Below are positions 36,593 through 48,462 of a DNA stretch of 64,000 nt, piece after piece. A program made the position numbers and the translations under genes. Under the pieces are notes generated by a model that saw only the letters and a list, made by a program, of their open reading frames with translations, was not told where the DNA came from and made no database searches. The stretch comes from Siphonodentalium dalli (lineage: Eukaryota > Mollusca > Scaphopoda > Gadilida > Siphonodentaliidae): the NCBI GenBank assembly GCA_032622095.1, contig CP136069.1:71075319-71139318 (forward strand), given 5' to 3'. Numbering within the stretch: the first letter of the stretch is position 1; the number at the start of each line of letters is the position of its first letter.

Positions 36593-36662
36593 CACGTGAT
36601 CGATCACGTGCTATGCTTCTGTTTACATGTGACAATCACGTGATCGGGCTGATGATCACGTG
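36593..36662. promoter_or_regulatory. Cluster of four CACGTG E-boxes
   Basis: CACGTG occurs at 36593, 36605, 36637 and 36657. The first two form the 18-bp perfect palindrome CACGTGATCGATCACGTG. Such sites bind bHLH factors (USF, MITF/TFE, Myc/Max families). Regulatory function is only suggested by the clustering. Confidence 0.35.
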
Positions 36663-37339
36663 ACTTCGTCTACAACAAAATCTTCAGCTAACTTCGGAAT
36701 TTTTTTTAATCGTTATAAAAATAACGATTGGCGGCCGAATATTAGATTATATGCGCCCAATGGACATTTTATATATATGTTATCGGTATATTGAAAGAAA
36801 ATAATATTGTTTTTTCAGGACCGTATTCCTTTAAGCCATCTCCCTATTGGAGACTCGCAAGCTGAAGCGCAAATACCTATTTAATAACACCAATTGACTT
36901 CCCTCAGCCACCACTGAATAAGTCAGTCCATTTCATACTAGTAGTATGGTGGAATCTGATTCTAACCATTCATTCTTGACACCCATCAGTAGGAAAGTGC
37001 TTGAGTGATGTCTCCATGTCCTGAGTCAATTTTAGATTGTAAAGGGGGAATCTCTGCATATTAATTGAATTACGCATCGCCTTCGGTGTAAGTGTGTTGT
37101 ATTTATGATTTGAACTTCAGTGTAAAGGATGCTCTAACGCAAATATCGTATACATTTGCGCTTAAATAGGCTTATCTCAAATAATGAATGTGACTCGAAA
37201 AAGGCCTCCCATAAATTATTATACAATAGATTGTTGACAACTACATGTATACATGTACTAGTACAATAACCAATATCAATAAGCAGCACAATCAATAATT
37301 AATGTATGTATGTACTTCTCCAGTACAGTACGTGGTACT

Positions 37340-38060
37340 CACCGTTTTTCATATTCGGCATAACTCAACAGAGTGTGACCTCCAATATTCACAAAGCAAG
37401 CCGGCAATCCCCTCTGAGCCTGACACATATATGTACTGACATATATGTAACTTGGTCCTGCATCAGCGAAGTGAGTGGGCATTGGGCAAGCAATGATAAC
37501 AATCATCGGTGTTTTCCTTTGGTAAAGCTTCATCTATAGCCAAGATGACAGCTGGAAAATCACACTTTTCCCGATAAATTCATAACCAGTTGGAAGTATT
37601 ATTGATTTAACTTTTAACTTAAGCGCACCTATGATCTAATTGTTTGGGTTTTAATTCATATGGACTTTTTTATTCACATTTGGCATAACTCAGATGTCTG
37701 TCGAACTGTTTGACATAATTATGATAATAACCGTGATTTTTTGTTGTTGAATGTTGTTGTGTTCTTTAATCACTTGGCCTACTTTAGCTTTGTTGATTCA
37801 AGATCCTTGGGCTTGGTGCTAAAAATATGCTTTACTCTTACTACCGGTACCAGTACATCAATCTGACACCAGTTGCTGACCGTGCTTCATAGAAAGTTAA
37901 AACTGAAACTTCTTCCAAGTTCTTGTCCAGTTGTAGCCAAGTAAAATAACAGCGATGAATTTGGCTTGCATGAATTTGTCGTCCGATTTCATAGGTCACA
38001 TGTCGCTGCATGTCTTGATATATAATTTGCATTTTCTTTAAATTTCTGTCCACACCTGAC
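37340..38060 (-). pseudogene. Possible PIF/Harbinger-type transposase relic
   Basis: With frame changes and stops, minus-strand translation gives LLFYLATTGQELGRSF followed soon by STVSN, like the helix-turn-helix region of DDE_Tnp_4 transposases (FLATG...STIS). Further along comes FPAVILAID, like the FP..IGAIDG active-site block. Spacing between the two is longer than in intact enzymes, so an insertion or coincidence is possible. No terminal repeats were identified. Confidence 0.3.
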
Positions 38061-38713
38061 CTATATTTGAAGATGTACGTTCATAACAACAATTTGTGTT
38101 CAAATGCAGTTGTTTGTAGCACAAGATGTGAATATGGGCAAGCAGACTTATTGTTGAACGGCCATCACACAATCGAAGAAGAGTGCTCGGTAATATATGA
38201 ATATTCAGAAGGGCAAGGTAGTTTTCCAATATCACACCACTGTGTGCTTCCGAGCTTACATTCCGAGGAATCGACGGAAAGTACCGAGGTTTCCGATTGC
38301 ACTTTCCCCACTGACATCACAACCAAATCAACATGCAGGAACCACCAACATCACAGCAACTTAGCAGCACCAATTAGACGGGGGTTGTTTCATTCGCCGA
38401 GAAGTTAAAAGGGATTGTGGTTGTATCTTCAGACACGTCGTAGCACAGTAGAATTTCCGAACATCGGAGTTCAATAAACGAAATTATAAGAAGAGTCGGA
38501 TGTAATTGACTTTCAATCGATTGTCGCAACAGAATATGAATTGTCAAAGGAACACACTGTATCACATCTACATAATGCATACGATATACTCCCTTTGTCG
38601 ATGTTAATATCAGATATACGCGTCTTAGTGGTGTATATATATATACATACATACGGAGGCTGGTATATTACCAAGACGAAGTAAATAGAGAGGTTTCGTA
38701 AAATCGAACTTAA

Positions 38714-39148
38714 CACTAAAGCTGCTTTCTCAGACCTGCGGCTGACGCATTCGGCCAATGCCCGCGGCTATACATCGCGTTAGGCCCAACGTTTCAAACC
38801 ATATACATCTATCACTGGGGTTGCGGTGACGCAGTTAAACGCAACCGATTGAAAACACTTGTTGAAATCGGATGCGTTCAACTGCGTTAGCCGCAACCCC
38901 AGTAGTATACGTTAATGCTCTAATTAGTCGACTCCTTAAACACAGCAGAATTATGGGTAACTTTTCAGGATTTAGTCGGAAATATGGCTTGTTGCCATTC
39001 ATCGGAAAGCTCCCCGAGAGTTACCCATAATTCTGCTGTGTTTAAGGAGTCGATTAATTAGAGCATTATTATATGTATGCGCCTATAAACCGATAGCCGC
39101 ATAAATACGGTGGCCACGTGCGTCAGCCGCATGTCTGTGAAAGCAGTT
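38714..39148. mobile_element. Nested foldback MITE
   Basis: Outer arms GCTGCTTTCTCAGACCTGC and, inverted, GCATGTCTGTGAAAGCAG, both continuing with GCGGCTGACGCA, are flanked by TTAA. Inside lie two further inverted repeats: GGGGTTGCGGTGACGCAGTT with its complement, and ACTCCTTAAACACAGCAGAA with its complement. Confidence 0.7.
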
Positions 39149-39152
39149 TTAA

Positions 39153-40036
39153 AGGAACCCAGACACTCGCTGTGGGTAACTGCGCAACAAATATATAGAG
39201 AATACATACAGTTTTGTTTGAATATATACTGAGAAATATATCATGAGAGGGTGGAATGAAATATCTTGTTTTCACGAGCGACTGCAAACCGCGAGCGAAA
39301 ATGCGATGTTTCTTTCCAGAAACGAATGAGATGTTTCAGGTATTCAAACGAAAAAACTGTAGGTAATCTTGTTATTATATGCACCTTATTAATCTCAAAG
39401 TTACTAGATTATGCGGCAATTCCACATTTAGTAGTATAACAAATTGAACAATACAAGAGTTTTCTGGCTGACCGGCATTCACGCTCGTGTGAACCGTCGG
39501 TGAGCTATACAGTGAAATAACAAAAGATATACAGTTAAATAACGAAATTGTAAACTGTTTCGGTAATTTTCCACTGAAACATTACCACTAATAAATAAAT
39601 AAACGTTGTTCTTATATTCAGTGTCGATCTAACTAATAACCAATAACTAACATTTCGCGTGTCGAAGCCATTGATATGTAAACACAACTGTTACAGTGAT
39701 TTGTCAACAAACATCGCTGAACGTGTAGTAAGTTCAAATATTTTAGTCTGAATATGATAGAATATCTTCCAATGCTTTGATCTTTTCCAATGTTTACCGT
39801 CAAGTTTTGGTTAAACATTGGCATCTTATTGGACTAACTGTAAATGTATCGGTCATTATACTGTAACACTAATGTTTACATAATAATGATTTATACATGT
39901 GAAATCTCATTATAAGACATTTATTAATAATGACAATAAAAACAAGTCAATTTATTTTTCATGTACTTGTTGATGAAAGTTTTTCAGATTTGTATGTTGT
40001 TTCGCAAAAACCCACATCGAATCCATCGAGAACCCT
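39153..40036. mobile_element. TTAA-flanked MITE, family 2
   Basis: TTAA|AGGAACCCAGACACTCGC at the left, and GAATCCATCGAGAACCCT|TTAA at the right. It abuts the foldback element and shares its left TTAA. Confidence 0.6.
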
Positions 40037-40441
40037 TTAACGTGCAAATGAAATAAGGATTCCATACAAACATTCAACAAGAGTAGTTATCTATTTGACG
40101 CGTGTTGATTCGAACCGCTAATACCAAAGTATGAGACTATGAGTATCCAATAGCCATCCATATGGATATTTTGGTAAAAGTAATCAAAAAGTAATCAAAA
40201 TGTAATCATGATTACAGGTACATTTGAAAGTAATCGATTACGATTACGATTACTTGTAATCAAGAAATGTTATGATTACTGATTACAGATGCTTACTCCA
40301 AATTTTGTAATCGATTACTTTGATTACAATTACTGATTACGATTACCCCAACCCTGACCGCTATCCACGAGTGCCTTCGAACGGGTATATATGTTTCGCC
40401 ATAAAACTATATTTAATACCAAATAAACTGATTGATTTCAG

Positions 40442-40615
40442 CTGTGGAATGTCAGGAACTGAGTCCTCCTTTGCACGGCACGATGGTTGGGAACGGCCGT
40501 GACTACGGAACCGTGGTGAGATTCTTCTGTAACGATGGTTACAAGGTGGTTGGGTCAAAAGACAGGAAGTGTTTGGCGGACCGAACTTGGAGCGGACGGG
40601 AGGCCATATGTGAAG
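40442..40615 (+). CDS. CCP domain exon 3
   Basis: This 174-nt phase 1-1 exon follows the acceptor TTGATTTCAG and ends at GAAG|GTACGC. The CCP module has Cys1 in VECQELSPP, Cys2 in FFCNDGYKV, Cys3 in KCLADRTWSG and Cys4 in AICE. It is separated from exon 2 by the longest intron in the window (11.5 kb), in which no further CCP exon was recognised. It ends in phase 1, which matters for the alternative exons that follow: it can join directly to either intact half-exon but not to the second-half exon at 48463. Confidence 0.92.
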
Positions 40616-41235
40616 GTACGCTTGACGATCATTCTATAGTCTGTTTTTATTTTCTCAACGCGAATAAACATATTCAACCCGTGCTGAATATTTCTATTGC
40701 AACAAGTCGTAATCAGCATTCATAATCATTCATTCGTATAACGTTTCAGTGGGATTCCTCACAAGATAATTCGGTTGTGACTCCTTCGCAGATGCTATTT
40801 CTCAGCCCTTCGCACCATTTCGCGTATGTCGTTTTAAGAAATTAACACTGAATGCACTATCTGGACACTTAAGTCCAACATGTAATCAAAGTCATACTCA
40901 ATCATTGTTGGGCGACTCTCAAAATGCGTTTGTTGAATTTTCTCACAATTCCTACACGTCACTTCATCAGGCACTGTATTCCCCACATTCCGTGTGCCTT
41001 CTTTCCTCTCTCTCTCTGCACTTATACACGCTTTCCTTATTTCTACCACATCTACCCCATCTACCAATGCACACTTGCCTCATCGAGGATCATTCTACCC
41101 TCCACCTACCCCATGCATATTTGTCTCATTAAGCTGTCCTCCATCTACCCCATATACATTTATATCATTAAGGTACCCCACCCTCTACTTCCTTGCCAAG
41201 TTGACTCATTCTAACACAGGAATTGTTCACACCAG

Positions 41236-41292
41236 AAAAAATTGCGGACACCAGAGCCAATAGCGAATTGATATATGGACGAATACAGGAAC
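41236..41292 (+). pseudogene. Decayed copy 1 of the first-half CCP exon
   Basis: This matches the intact half-exons downstream, including the upstream intron context TTCTAACA and an acceptor-like ACACCAG, then the coding start AATTGCGGACACC. It has lost one base before the first Cys codon and further bases in the Pro/Gly stretch. Similarity stops before the GTGGG/GTCGG segment, so the 3' half and the donor are missing. The following sequence is CT-rich low-complexity repeat. It cannot serve as an exon as it stands. Confidence 0.6.
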
Positions 41293-41426
41293 ATCTACCC
41301 CCATGTCTCATTCTATCTCCACTGATGTACCCTCAGACTACCACATACACGTGTGTCTCATTAAGCTGGCTTCCATTTACCCCATGCCCATATGCCTCAT
41401 TCTAACATAGCAACGTTTCACATCAG

Positions 41427-41490
41427 ATATAAATTGCGGACACCAGCTAATTGATATATGGACGAACATATAGGACCATCTATACCCCAT
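41427..41490 (+). pseudogene. Decayed copy 2 of the first-half CCP exon
   Basis: The intron side (TCTAACATAG, then TTTCACATCAG) and the beginning ATAAATTGCGGACACC match the intact copies. About a dozen bases are missing from the Pro-Gly-Pro-Asn region, an in-frame TAG appears about 16 codons in, and no donor follows. Together with copy 1 it shows that this half-exon has been duplicated at least three times and that some copies died. Confidence 0.6.
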
Positions 41491-42016
41491 GCAAATATGT
41501 CTCATTCTATTCCTTCTATAATCCAACTACCCCCACTCACGTTTGTCTCATTACGCTACTCTCTCTACCCCATACATACTTGATCACCCTACCCCGATCG
41601 ATTTACCGGAATGCACGTTTGTCTCATTAAGATACCCTACGCATACCCCTTCAGCCTGTTCTGCTTTAAATTTGCTTATATTGAACTTATTTAGAAAAAA
41701 CACACAAATATGCCCATATTGGCATTATTTTGAATTATTTGCGCTCTATATGAACCCAAATCGACTTACCAGATGTACGATATTTATAATGTGTTTCACT
41801 GTGGCCCGCTCCATAAAACGGAATAACGGCTATAGGTCCACTATGGGATTATTTCAGAATCAAAAATTTCAATATGAACTTCTGTGAATATTTAGGTCCA
41901 ATGTGAACCTATTTGCACGAGGATGTGTTTACCTCATACATATTTGTCTCAGTAAGCGACCCCGTATACCACCATACACGTCTGTCGCATTCTAACATAG
42001 GAATTTTTCACACCAG

Positions 42017-42101
42017 AGATAAATTGCGGAAGCCCAGGGCCATTAGTGAATGGACGTCTGCTCGGACACGGATCAATGGTGGGAGACATATTCTACTTCA
42101 G
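42017..42101 (+). CDS. Alternative first-half CCP exon, copy A
   Basis: This 85-nt exon enters in phase 1 and leaves in phase 2. It lies between TTTTTCACACCAG and the donor CAG|GTACTTAC. It encodes the N-terminal half of a CCP module: INCGSPGP, then NG, a Gly/His-rich loop, and the beta strand GDIFYF just before Cys2. The Cys2 codon itself lies in the exon at 48463. At protein level it matches copy B at about 16 of 27 residues, with the structural positions (C, G, P-G-P, N-G, V-G, F-Y) kept. Preserved frame and splice sites despite this divergence suggest both copies are functional. Use of both copies, or of neither, would shift the reading frame. Confidence 0.82.
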
Positions 42102-42467
42102 GTACTTACGGTCAGGGGGCGTGGCTACAGGGTCCCAATGCATTGAAGGGTGTACACTGCGCGATCCACATTAAAATTTCCATCTCCACCCCCTTGAAAA
42201 GTCTCCATGAATTACCGACAAGAAAACCATAAACATTGAGAACAATTTAAACATAAGTTTGGTGTGCATTTCCAACTCTTGAAAATTTTGACAAAACTTG
42301 GAGAGTTAAACAATGACACATGCCCCCCTTGTCGCTACGCTCCTGGCCCCACCTTTAGTGTGTATTCGTCCTTCCCTCTAATCCTTTCCCACTAGTCTCA
42401 GTAAACTACCCTCCTTCTACCCCCTTGCACATTTGTCTCATTCTAACAGCGGAATTTTTCACATCAG

Positions 42468-42552
42468 AGATAAATTGCGGACACCCGGGACCGATAGCGA
42501 ATGGCTATCTGGACGGACACAGGACCACAGTCGGAGCAGTATTCTATTACAG
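42468..42552 (+). CDS. Alternative first-half CCP exon, copy B
   Basis: This exon has the same length (85 nt), phases (1 in, 2 out), acceptor context (TTTTTCACATCAG) and donor (GTACTTAC) as copy A, 366 bp upstream. It encodes INCGHPGPIANG and ends VGAVFYY before the Cys2 codon. Differences from copy A fall mostly in the loops between Cys1 and Cys2, which are surface positions in the CCP fold. It splices in frame to the second-half exon at 48463. Which copy is the default, and whether choice is tissue-specific, cannot be read from the sequence. Confidence 0.82.
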
Positions 42553-43563
42553 GTACTTACACAAACAGCAATTCAGAGTATAATCTTAAATACATAACAA
42601 AAACAATTCGATTTAAATACATTCTGTGTACGTGATGGCATGGATCAGACATGCGTAGCAATGGGACTGAATCCTACTTTGCAGTTTGGTACTTACTTAG
42701 ATCATGGCATGAATCTACTGTGGCTACCTCATTGAGATCATATTCCACCAGATCAAATATGGGAACTTTTTCTCTGACTGAAAATTGTATAGCGTCGAAA
42801 ACAGTGTTCTTACATGAAGGAAATACAAAACATGATATAGGTAATATATCTCTTAGTTGGCACATGCATGTTCCTTAATAATGTATGTCATAGTATTTGG
42901 AGGACCCTGTTCGAGATTATATAAATTAGTCCAATTTTGGGAGCCGATTTCTTGGTAATATGAATTGAAAATTTGTGATAATTAACATACTGTGCAATAC
43001 ATTATTAAGGAACATGTACTATGGCTAAGAAATATGTCATCTACATTATTTTTCCGATGTTATAATGTTCCCAGAACATACGCAGCCAGAGTAAATAATC
43101 ATGCCATGATCTAGTACTTACAATCTGGCGACAAAATATGCCGATAAATACACATCCTGCTACATGTAATATAGACTTCATATGTCGGATATGCCGTGAA
43201 ATGCCTACCTATATACCAAATCAATATATCAGCTCTTTTCAACGTTGAAATATATCTGCTCTTTTTAACGTTTCACACATATATGAAACAGCCGCTCTCT
43301 ATGTTTACCATATCATGAAGAGTCTATAACACGGAACGCTCTTCAATGTATAACGCCGAAGAAAAAGCGCGATCTCTATCTGGGCGTACATTTCGCAGAA
43401 CTTCGATACGGTTTCCGAGGAATAGATATATTGCGTATTTTTATGTAATTCGTTCATATATTTATCGACATAATCATTTTGATCATCGAGCCGAAACAAG
43501 AGCAATATACCTGTAAATGTGTATAGGTCTGATTTGAGATCTGAAGATCACCACTCACTTTAA

Positions 43564-43792
43564 CCCTTCCATAACTAGAGCTTCCTGAAATTTTGCGAAA
43601 ACCCTAGCTTGTATACCAATGCATTCTGTGAGAATACATTGGCGTACCAATATTAATATTTACATTGACCTTGTAAGCCAGTGCTTTCTCTTATTTATGC
43701 GAGGGTCCCTATATGGGAGACTCTCATACACAAGATGATACACTGGAAAATGTTATTTAATGCTGCACCAGCGCAACTCCGTCGTGGAAGTG
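43564..43792. mobile_element. TTAA-flanked MITE, family 1 (complete)
   Basis: TTAA|CCCTTCCATAACTAGAGC at the left, and AACTCCGTCGTGGAAGTG|TTAA at the right. The hairpin core is shortened compared with other copies. Confidence 0.75.
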
Positions 43793-45479
43793 TTAAAAGG
43801 CACAATCCGTTTTTGTAAGTGGCATAGCATTCGCCAAATTGTGCAGTCAAGCCAGCGTCAATACTGTGAAGCACATCGTCAAATCAATTGAGATAGTTGA
43901 AGTCCATGGATTCTGCATCAAGTCCAACAATTTATTATATGCTTCCCCATTAGATAGTGGGTAATTGCCGTGGCGTAGAACTTTCTATCAATTCAATCAC
44001 CTGGACCGAGGGCTTAATAACACTGACCATAAATAACACCATATATAGTATTACCCTCTTGGAGATCAATTCCGAGTTATTAGCGGATGCAAACATTGCC
44101 CTTTCCGACATAAATGTCAAAGGCACGGGCGGCGTTCGTTGCAGAAATATTTATGTTTCTTCAAATCGCCATCAACAGAAGAAACACCAAAATATATACA
44201 GTTCCGCTCATATGCCAAACATAATCAGCGCGTAAATAGTATATTGTCGCCAAGACCTACGATAGTGTACGTAAACAAGAGACTGTTCGTGTTACAGAAG
44301 TTGTGCTTCTGTTTACATAACACAGCGCTATTCTATTGGTTAATCACACAAAAATGATATAAACGCTCTTTATTATTTCCATATCAGGAAGATAGTAACA
44401 AAAACGCTCTTTATGTTTACCATATCCGGATCTAAACAAAGGCCAGGAAACGTAACGTTTTTTGCTTTTGTTTACATAACAAAGGGGGGGGGGTGACAAT
44501 AACATAATGTTTATGCCATATTTCTGATTGGCATAAGAACAAAGTCTGTCTATATTTTACTATTCCTGCTGTTTATGGCGGTTTTTGACGGAGGTGAATA
44601 TTTTAACAGCATACCCACCGCCAACACCGCCAGTATCTTTAACATAAGATCGATAGCTCTATAAACATTTCACTCTGAACAGCAATCGATGCAACTTGCG
44701 CGATAGCGCCATCCAGGGTGGGGTGACTACGTCATTATTTGCTCAAATTGGCGACACAAAGTCACACATCGAAGTGAGTATTCACCGTTTTTTTCATCTA
44801 TAAAATAATTCAACCAAAAAAGGTCGCGAAAGAGCTATGTATCATCAGCTTTTGCCCTAACCACTATGAATCCATCGAAATAAATATCACTGTTGATAAT
44901 ATAAACGTCTCATTATTCTAATAGCTTGCTGATATCTTTTGAAGAACAAAACGAATAATGAAATTGGCAAGCGTGATATCATGCCGCCATTTACGAGCTA
45001 ATGATGATGGATGTTCCCGGCACCATCTACTAACGCTGATTAACTTGTAGACCAACCCCGTACATGACAGCTTATTTCCATCAATTACTGCATGTTAACA
45101 ACATATATTGGACCTGGCATACAGAGAGCTGAATATATGACATATAGACACCCAGGTTAAGTAATTGGACCTGCTAATTTGGTATGGTGCTGGTGAGTCC
45201 TGTTGACTTGCTATGATGTTGGCGGGGAAAACCGATATACAAAGTACCGTTATCTTTTCATTTGTTTTCATTTTCGCCACGGTTGACCAATCAGAGCGAT
45301 TTGAGGAAAAGCCAGTGTCTGCATATGAAACATTCAAGAACATATACAATTCAAAATATTTCAATTATGGCTGCGCTGGTGTTTATCACAAAGAACAAGG
45401 CCATTGGTATACTATTTTATAGTATACATGTCCTTCAATGTTGTATTCTAGTAAATTGATTTGGACTAATTTGGTGTCA

Positions 45480-45732
45480 AGCCTTGAAATAGTGAGCCTG
45501 TCATTTGAAGAATGAGGTCCCCAGAGGGATAATTTTGTGATGCTACACCGCATAGCGGACTGGCATCACCAAATTTACCCTCTGTGAACCCCATTCTGCT
45601 GAGGTGTAAGCAGAATGAGGTCCACAGAGGGTGAATTTGGTGATGCTAGCCCGCTATGCGGGGTAGCATCACTAAATTCACCATCTGGGGACCTCATTCT
45701 GCAAATGACAGACACACTATTTCAAGGCTTGT
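45480..45732. mobile_element. Inverted-repeat MITE with 9-bp target duplication
   Basis: The terminal arms AGCCTTGAAATAGTG and CACTATTTCAAGGCT are inverted, and TTGGTGTCA is duplicated at 45471-45479 and 45733-45741. The interior is a second palindrome (CAGAATGAGGTCC, GGGTGAATTTGGTGATGC and complements). A 9-bp duplication fits Mutator-like elements. Confidence 0.75.
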
Positions 45733-46812
45733 TTGGTGTCACATCGGACGTGGCATCTTTAAATAAGTTCTCTTGAATAGTATACTCTTAGAATAAATGT
45801 GCATACATTCTACACCATATTTGTTACATTGTATCTTAAACACAATTGTGTAGAAATGACACAATCATGACATATATGTGACGTGTGTAATTTCCTCAAA
45901 TGTGAATATGATTAATTATGTGATTGCATCATAGTTATCAGATGAGATTTGTTCTACAAAACTTGTAAAGGCTACCACAGAACAAAATAGTGGCAGCAGC
46001 TTTAAAATGTGTTTGTTGTGTTTGTGTCAAAAATTAACAGCACAATTGTGTAGCACACAGTTTTAAGGCTGCTGTCAGAGTTGTAATGTGTAACTCAAAT
46101 AAACAATAATATCTTATCTACTAACTATAATATACTCACATATTCACTCATATTCAATGTTGAGAAAATTCCTCCGACACAGTCGTCAATTGCCTCATCC
46201 GGATGTTGTTGCAATTATCAGCTAATTACCTGTTCAAGCAAATGCATGGACGGAATCGATATCGTGTTCGTTGAATGTGTACATGTATACTTACCTAACA
46301 TCATGCCAGCAATTACCGTATTGATAATTACAATGATATTACATACACAAGTATAACAATACACCTTTCGCTTTCTCCTGCGTACATGTGATTGGTCAAG
46401 GGGCTTGGACACGCTTCGTAGTGACAATCTTTCTTACCTGATAGATGGGGTCCATCCCTGCACTACAACACGCAGTGATATTCTGACCGTGGCAGTACGC
46501 ATGTCATATACATTACGTATCTGTATAAACAATTCCACAGTTACCATACCACGGAAATAAATTAATGGATAATAACTGATAAGCGAAACGGTCAAATACG
46601 ATAATCTAGTTGGGGATAAAGGAGTGTGTTGCATGACTATACTCCCTTACTAACATTTTGTTTCAGATCCATACAAATACTAATATGACTCTACATTGTT
46701 CACGGGGGAGCATAACATGTGACAATTACAGCGTGTGTTTCCATTTTGAGTTAGCCATCGAACACCGATAATTCGGACAGTAATACTGCTTCGGAATGTC
46801 TATCGACTCAAA

Positions 46813-47037
46813 GGCCGGATTCGTCATCTCCAATTTAAAACACCGAGTTTAAACCTGGTTTAAATCTCCATTGATGGTCCAGCTAAACCGGGTCTAAGGG
46901 GGCGTTTGTGATCGTTCAGTGCCTCGCTGATTCGGCGAGATGAGCATGCAATCAAACTATCGAGTTACCAGACAACGGTTTAAGCCACAGGTTTCCGTGC
47001 GTAAACCAGGTTTAACCAAGAGATGACAATTCCCGCC
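46813..47037. mobile_element. Inverted-repeat MITE
   Basis: Ends GGCCGGATTCGTCATCTC and GAGATGACAATTCCCGCC are inverted copies, with AAACCTGGTTTA / TAAACCAGGTTTA just inside. Target duplication unclear. Confidence 0.55.
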
Positions 47038-47135
47038 TGAGTGTGTTGATAGCAATAGATGTTCTAGTATAAATAAATCTTTGAATTGTTCACCCACAAT
47101 AATAGCTTTATATGCAATCTAAGTATTTAGTGTTA

Positions 47136-47200
47136 GTGGCCGAACAACATACTGTATCAATTCCCAAAGCGAAATTATACCAAATATGTTGTTCGGCCAC
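47136..47200. repeat. Perfect hairpin
   Basis: GTGGCCGAACAACATA and its exact complement pair around a 33-base loop. Confidence 0.8.
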
Positions 47201-48462
47201 TTACAATTTTATAAGGCCATGCATAAATGCAACAAAAATACGTTGATTGCTTATAATTACGCCAAGGTACTTTGATTTCAACATATTAGAAACAATTGCC
47301 GTACATGTACCTCAAATGTGTTTGTTGTCAAAATTCACAATTTCCGTTAGTCGAGTATCCAGTTGAAACGAATGGATGAAATTTTATTGGCCGATTTTGC
47401 CTATACGATGAAAATGCGCGATACAAGACGTTCAAGGCCGCTCAAGTCCCAAAATGAAATGGACGCAGATGAACAACTAACAATTGTGTCATTAAACATC
47501 ACTTTGCGAATTGGAAAATACAAATTAGATACTATCTGAAGTTGACGTGAATCCGCCTAATGCATTGGCATTCTGTAATTATATCTTCAATTTTAAATTA
47601 CGCCTTCGAAAATTGAATTTGAAGTTTGCCGATTCGCAGTATGCTGTTATCCATCTGAGTGTTACGGTGAAGCCAGTTATCACCACAACTGTTTGGAGAT
47701 AAATTATTGTTTGATATCTTTTCTTATCACACAATGCAACAAAGTGATAAGTTTTTGCTTTGAAGCGAACACATTCAATTCACTGAGAAAGGATTATTAG
47801 CCAAGGACACATCGTAAACACACTAGGGAAATTCGCCCCCTACCCCTGGACTATCGATTCGCGCGAATGTTAACCATTCCCAAATTACTATACACCTGTA
47901 ACTCGGCCACTTACATCTTTATCGATAAATACAAGCAACAAGTGAGGCGTTGTCAGGACTTGTCCAATCAAATCGAGGAAAATGAGAGAGAAATAGAGGT
48001 GTAATTCTAGTTCACGGGCGTAGTTTTTTTTACCTCTGTGTAGTTTATCGTCGGAATTAGAGATCGTAGACACGTTTGTTTGTTTTATAAACGTCTAATC
48101 GGTCGTTCATCAATTTCGACCAATAAAGTTTCCGCCCAAAATTAATATTCTGTGATCTCTCGAATTATACTTGGTACTTCGCGACATTGTACCGTACAAG
48201 TAAATGTATAGTATATATCACACTAAAGTTGAACATTCAGGACAGTCTTAATAAATACTGACATATTTGTAAACAGTCTTGTGAATTCGGTAGTTGAAAA
48301 TAGCGACTATAGACTTTATAAGTGTTAGGTCTCTGATAGTAGCAGGGTATCATATATTTTAATCTGCGTTTGTTAACTTCCCTACATTTCATGTGGTATG
48401 TGTGATTATCTTACGCATTATAACCTGGTAAAATGTGTACTTGATTTCGATATTGTTGACAG

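Larger units (their letters stand above)
28948..40441 (+). other. Longest CCP gene intron (11.5 kb)
   Basis: Holds family 2 MITE copies (29954-30382, 39153-40036), a GTT/GAT triplet tract (31588-31621), a foldback with a G-run (33235-33995), a family 1 MITE (34022), a hairpin (35324-35434), an E-box cluster (36593-36662), the Harbinger-like relic, and a nested foldback (38714-39148). ATTACGATTAC-type iterations occur at 40185-40350. No CCP exon was recognised, though a small exon could be missed. Confidence 0.6.
40616..42016 (+). other. CCP gene intron with CT-rich minisatellite and dead half-exons
   Basis: A degenerate CT-rich repeat (TACCCCATGCACATTTGTCT and CATTAAGCTNCCCTC variants) recurs many times from about 40980 to 41980 and again at 42390-42440. 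The two decayed half-exons and a family C fragment (41795-41930) lie within it. Confidence 0.75.
42553..48462 (+). other. CCP gene intron inside the split CCP module (5.9 kb)
   Basis: Contains a family 1 MITE (43564), AAACGCTCTTTAT motifs (44361, 44402), a 9-bp-TSD element (45480), an inverted-repeat MITE (46813) and a 16-bp-stem hairpin (47136-47200). No additional half-exon was recognised. Confidence 0.6.

Noticed and set aside
40905-41887. Several plus-strand frames rich in Ser, Pro and His
   Set aside because: They are translations of the CT-rich minisatellite in the intron.
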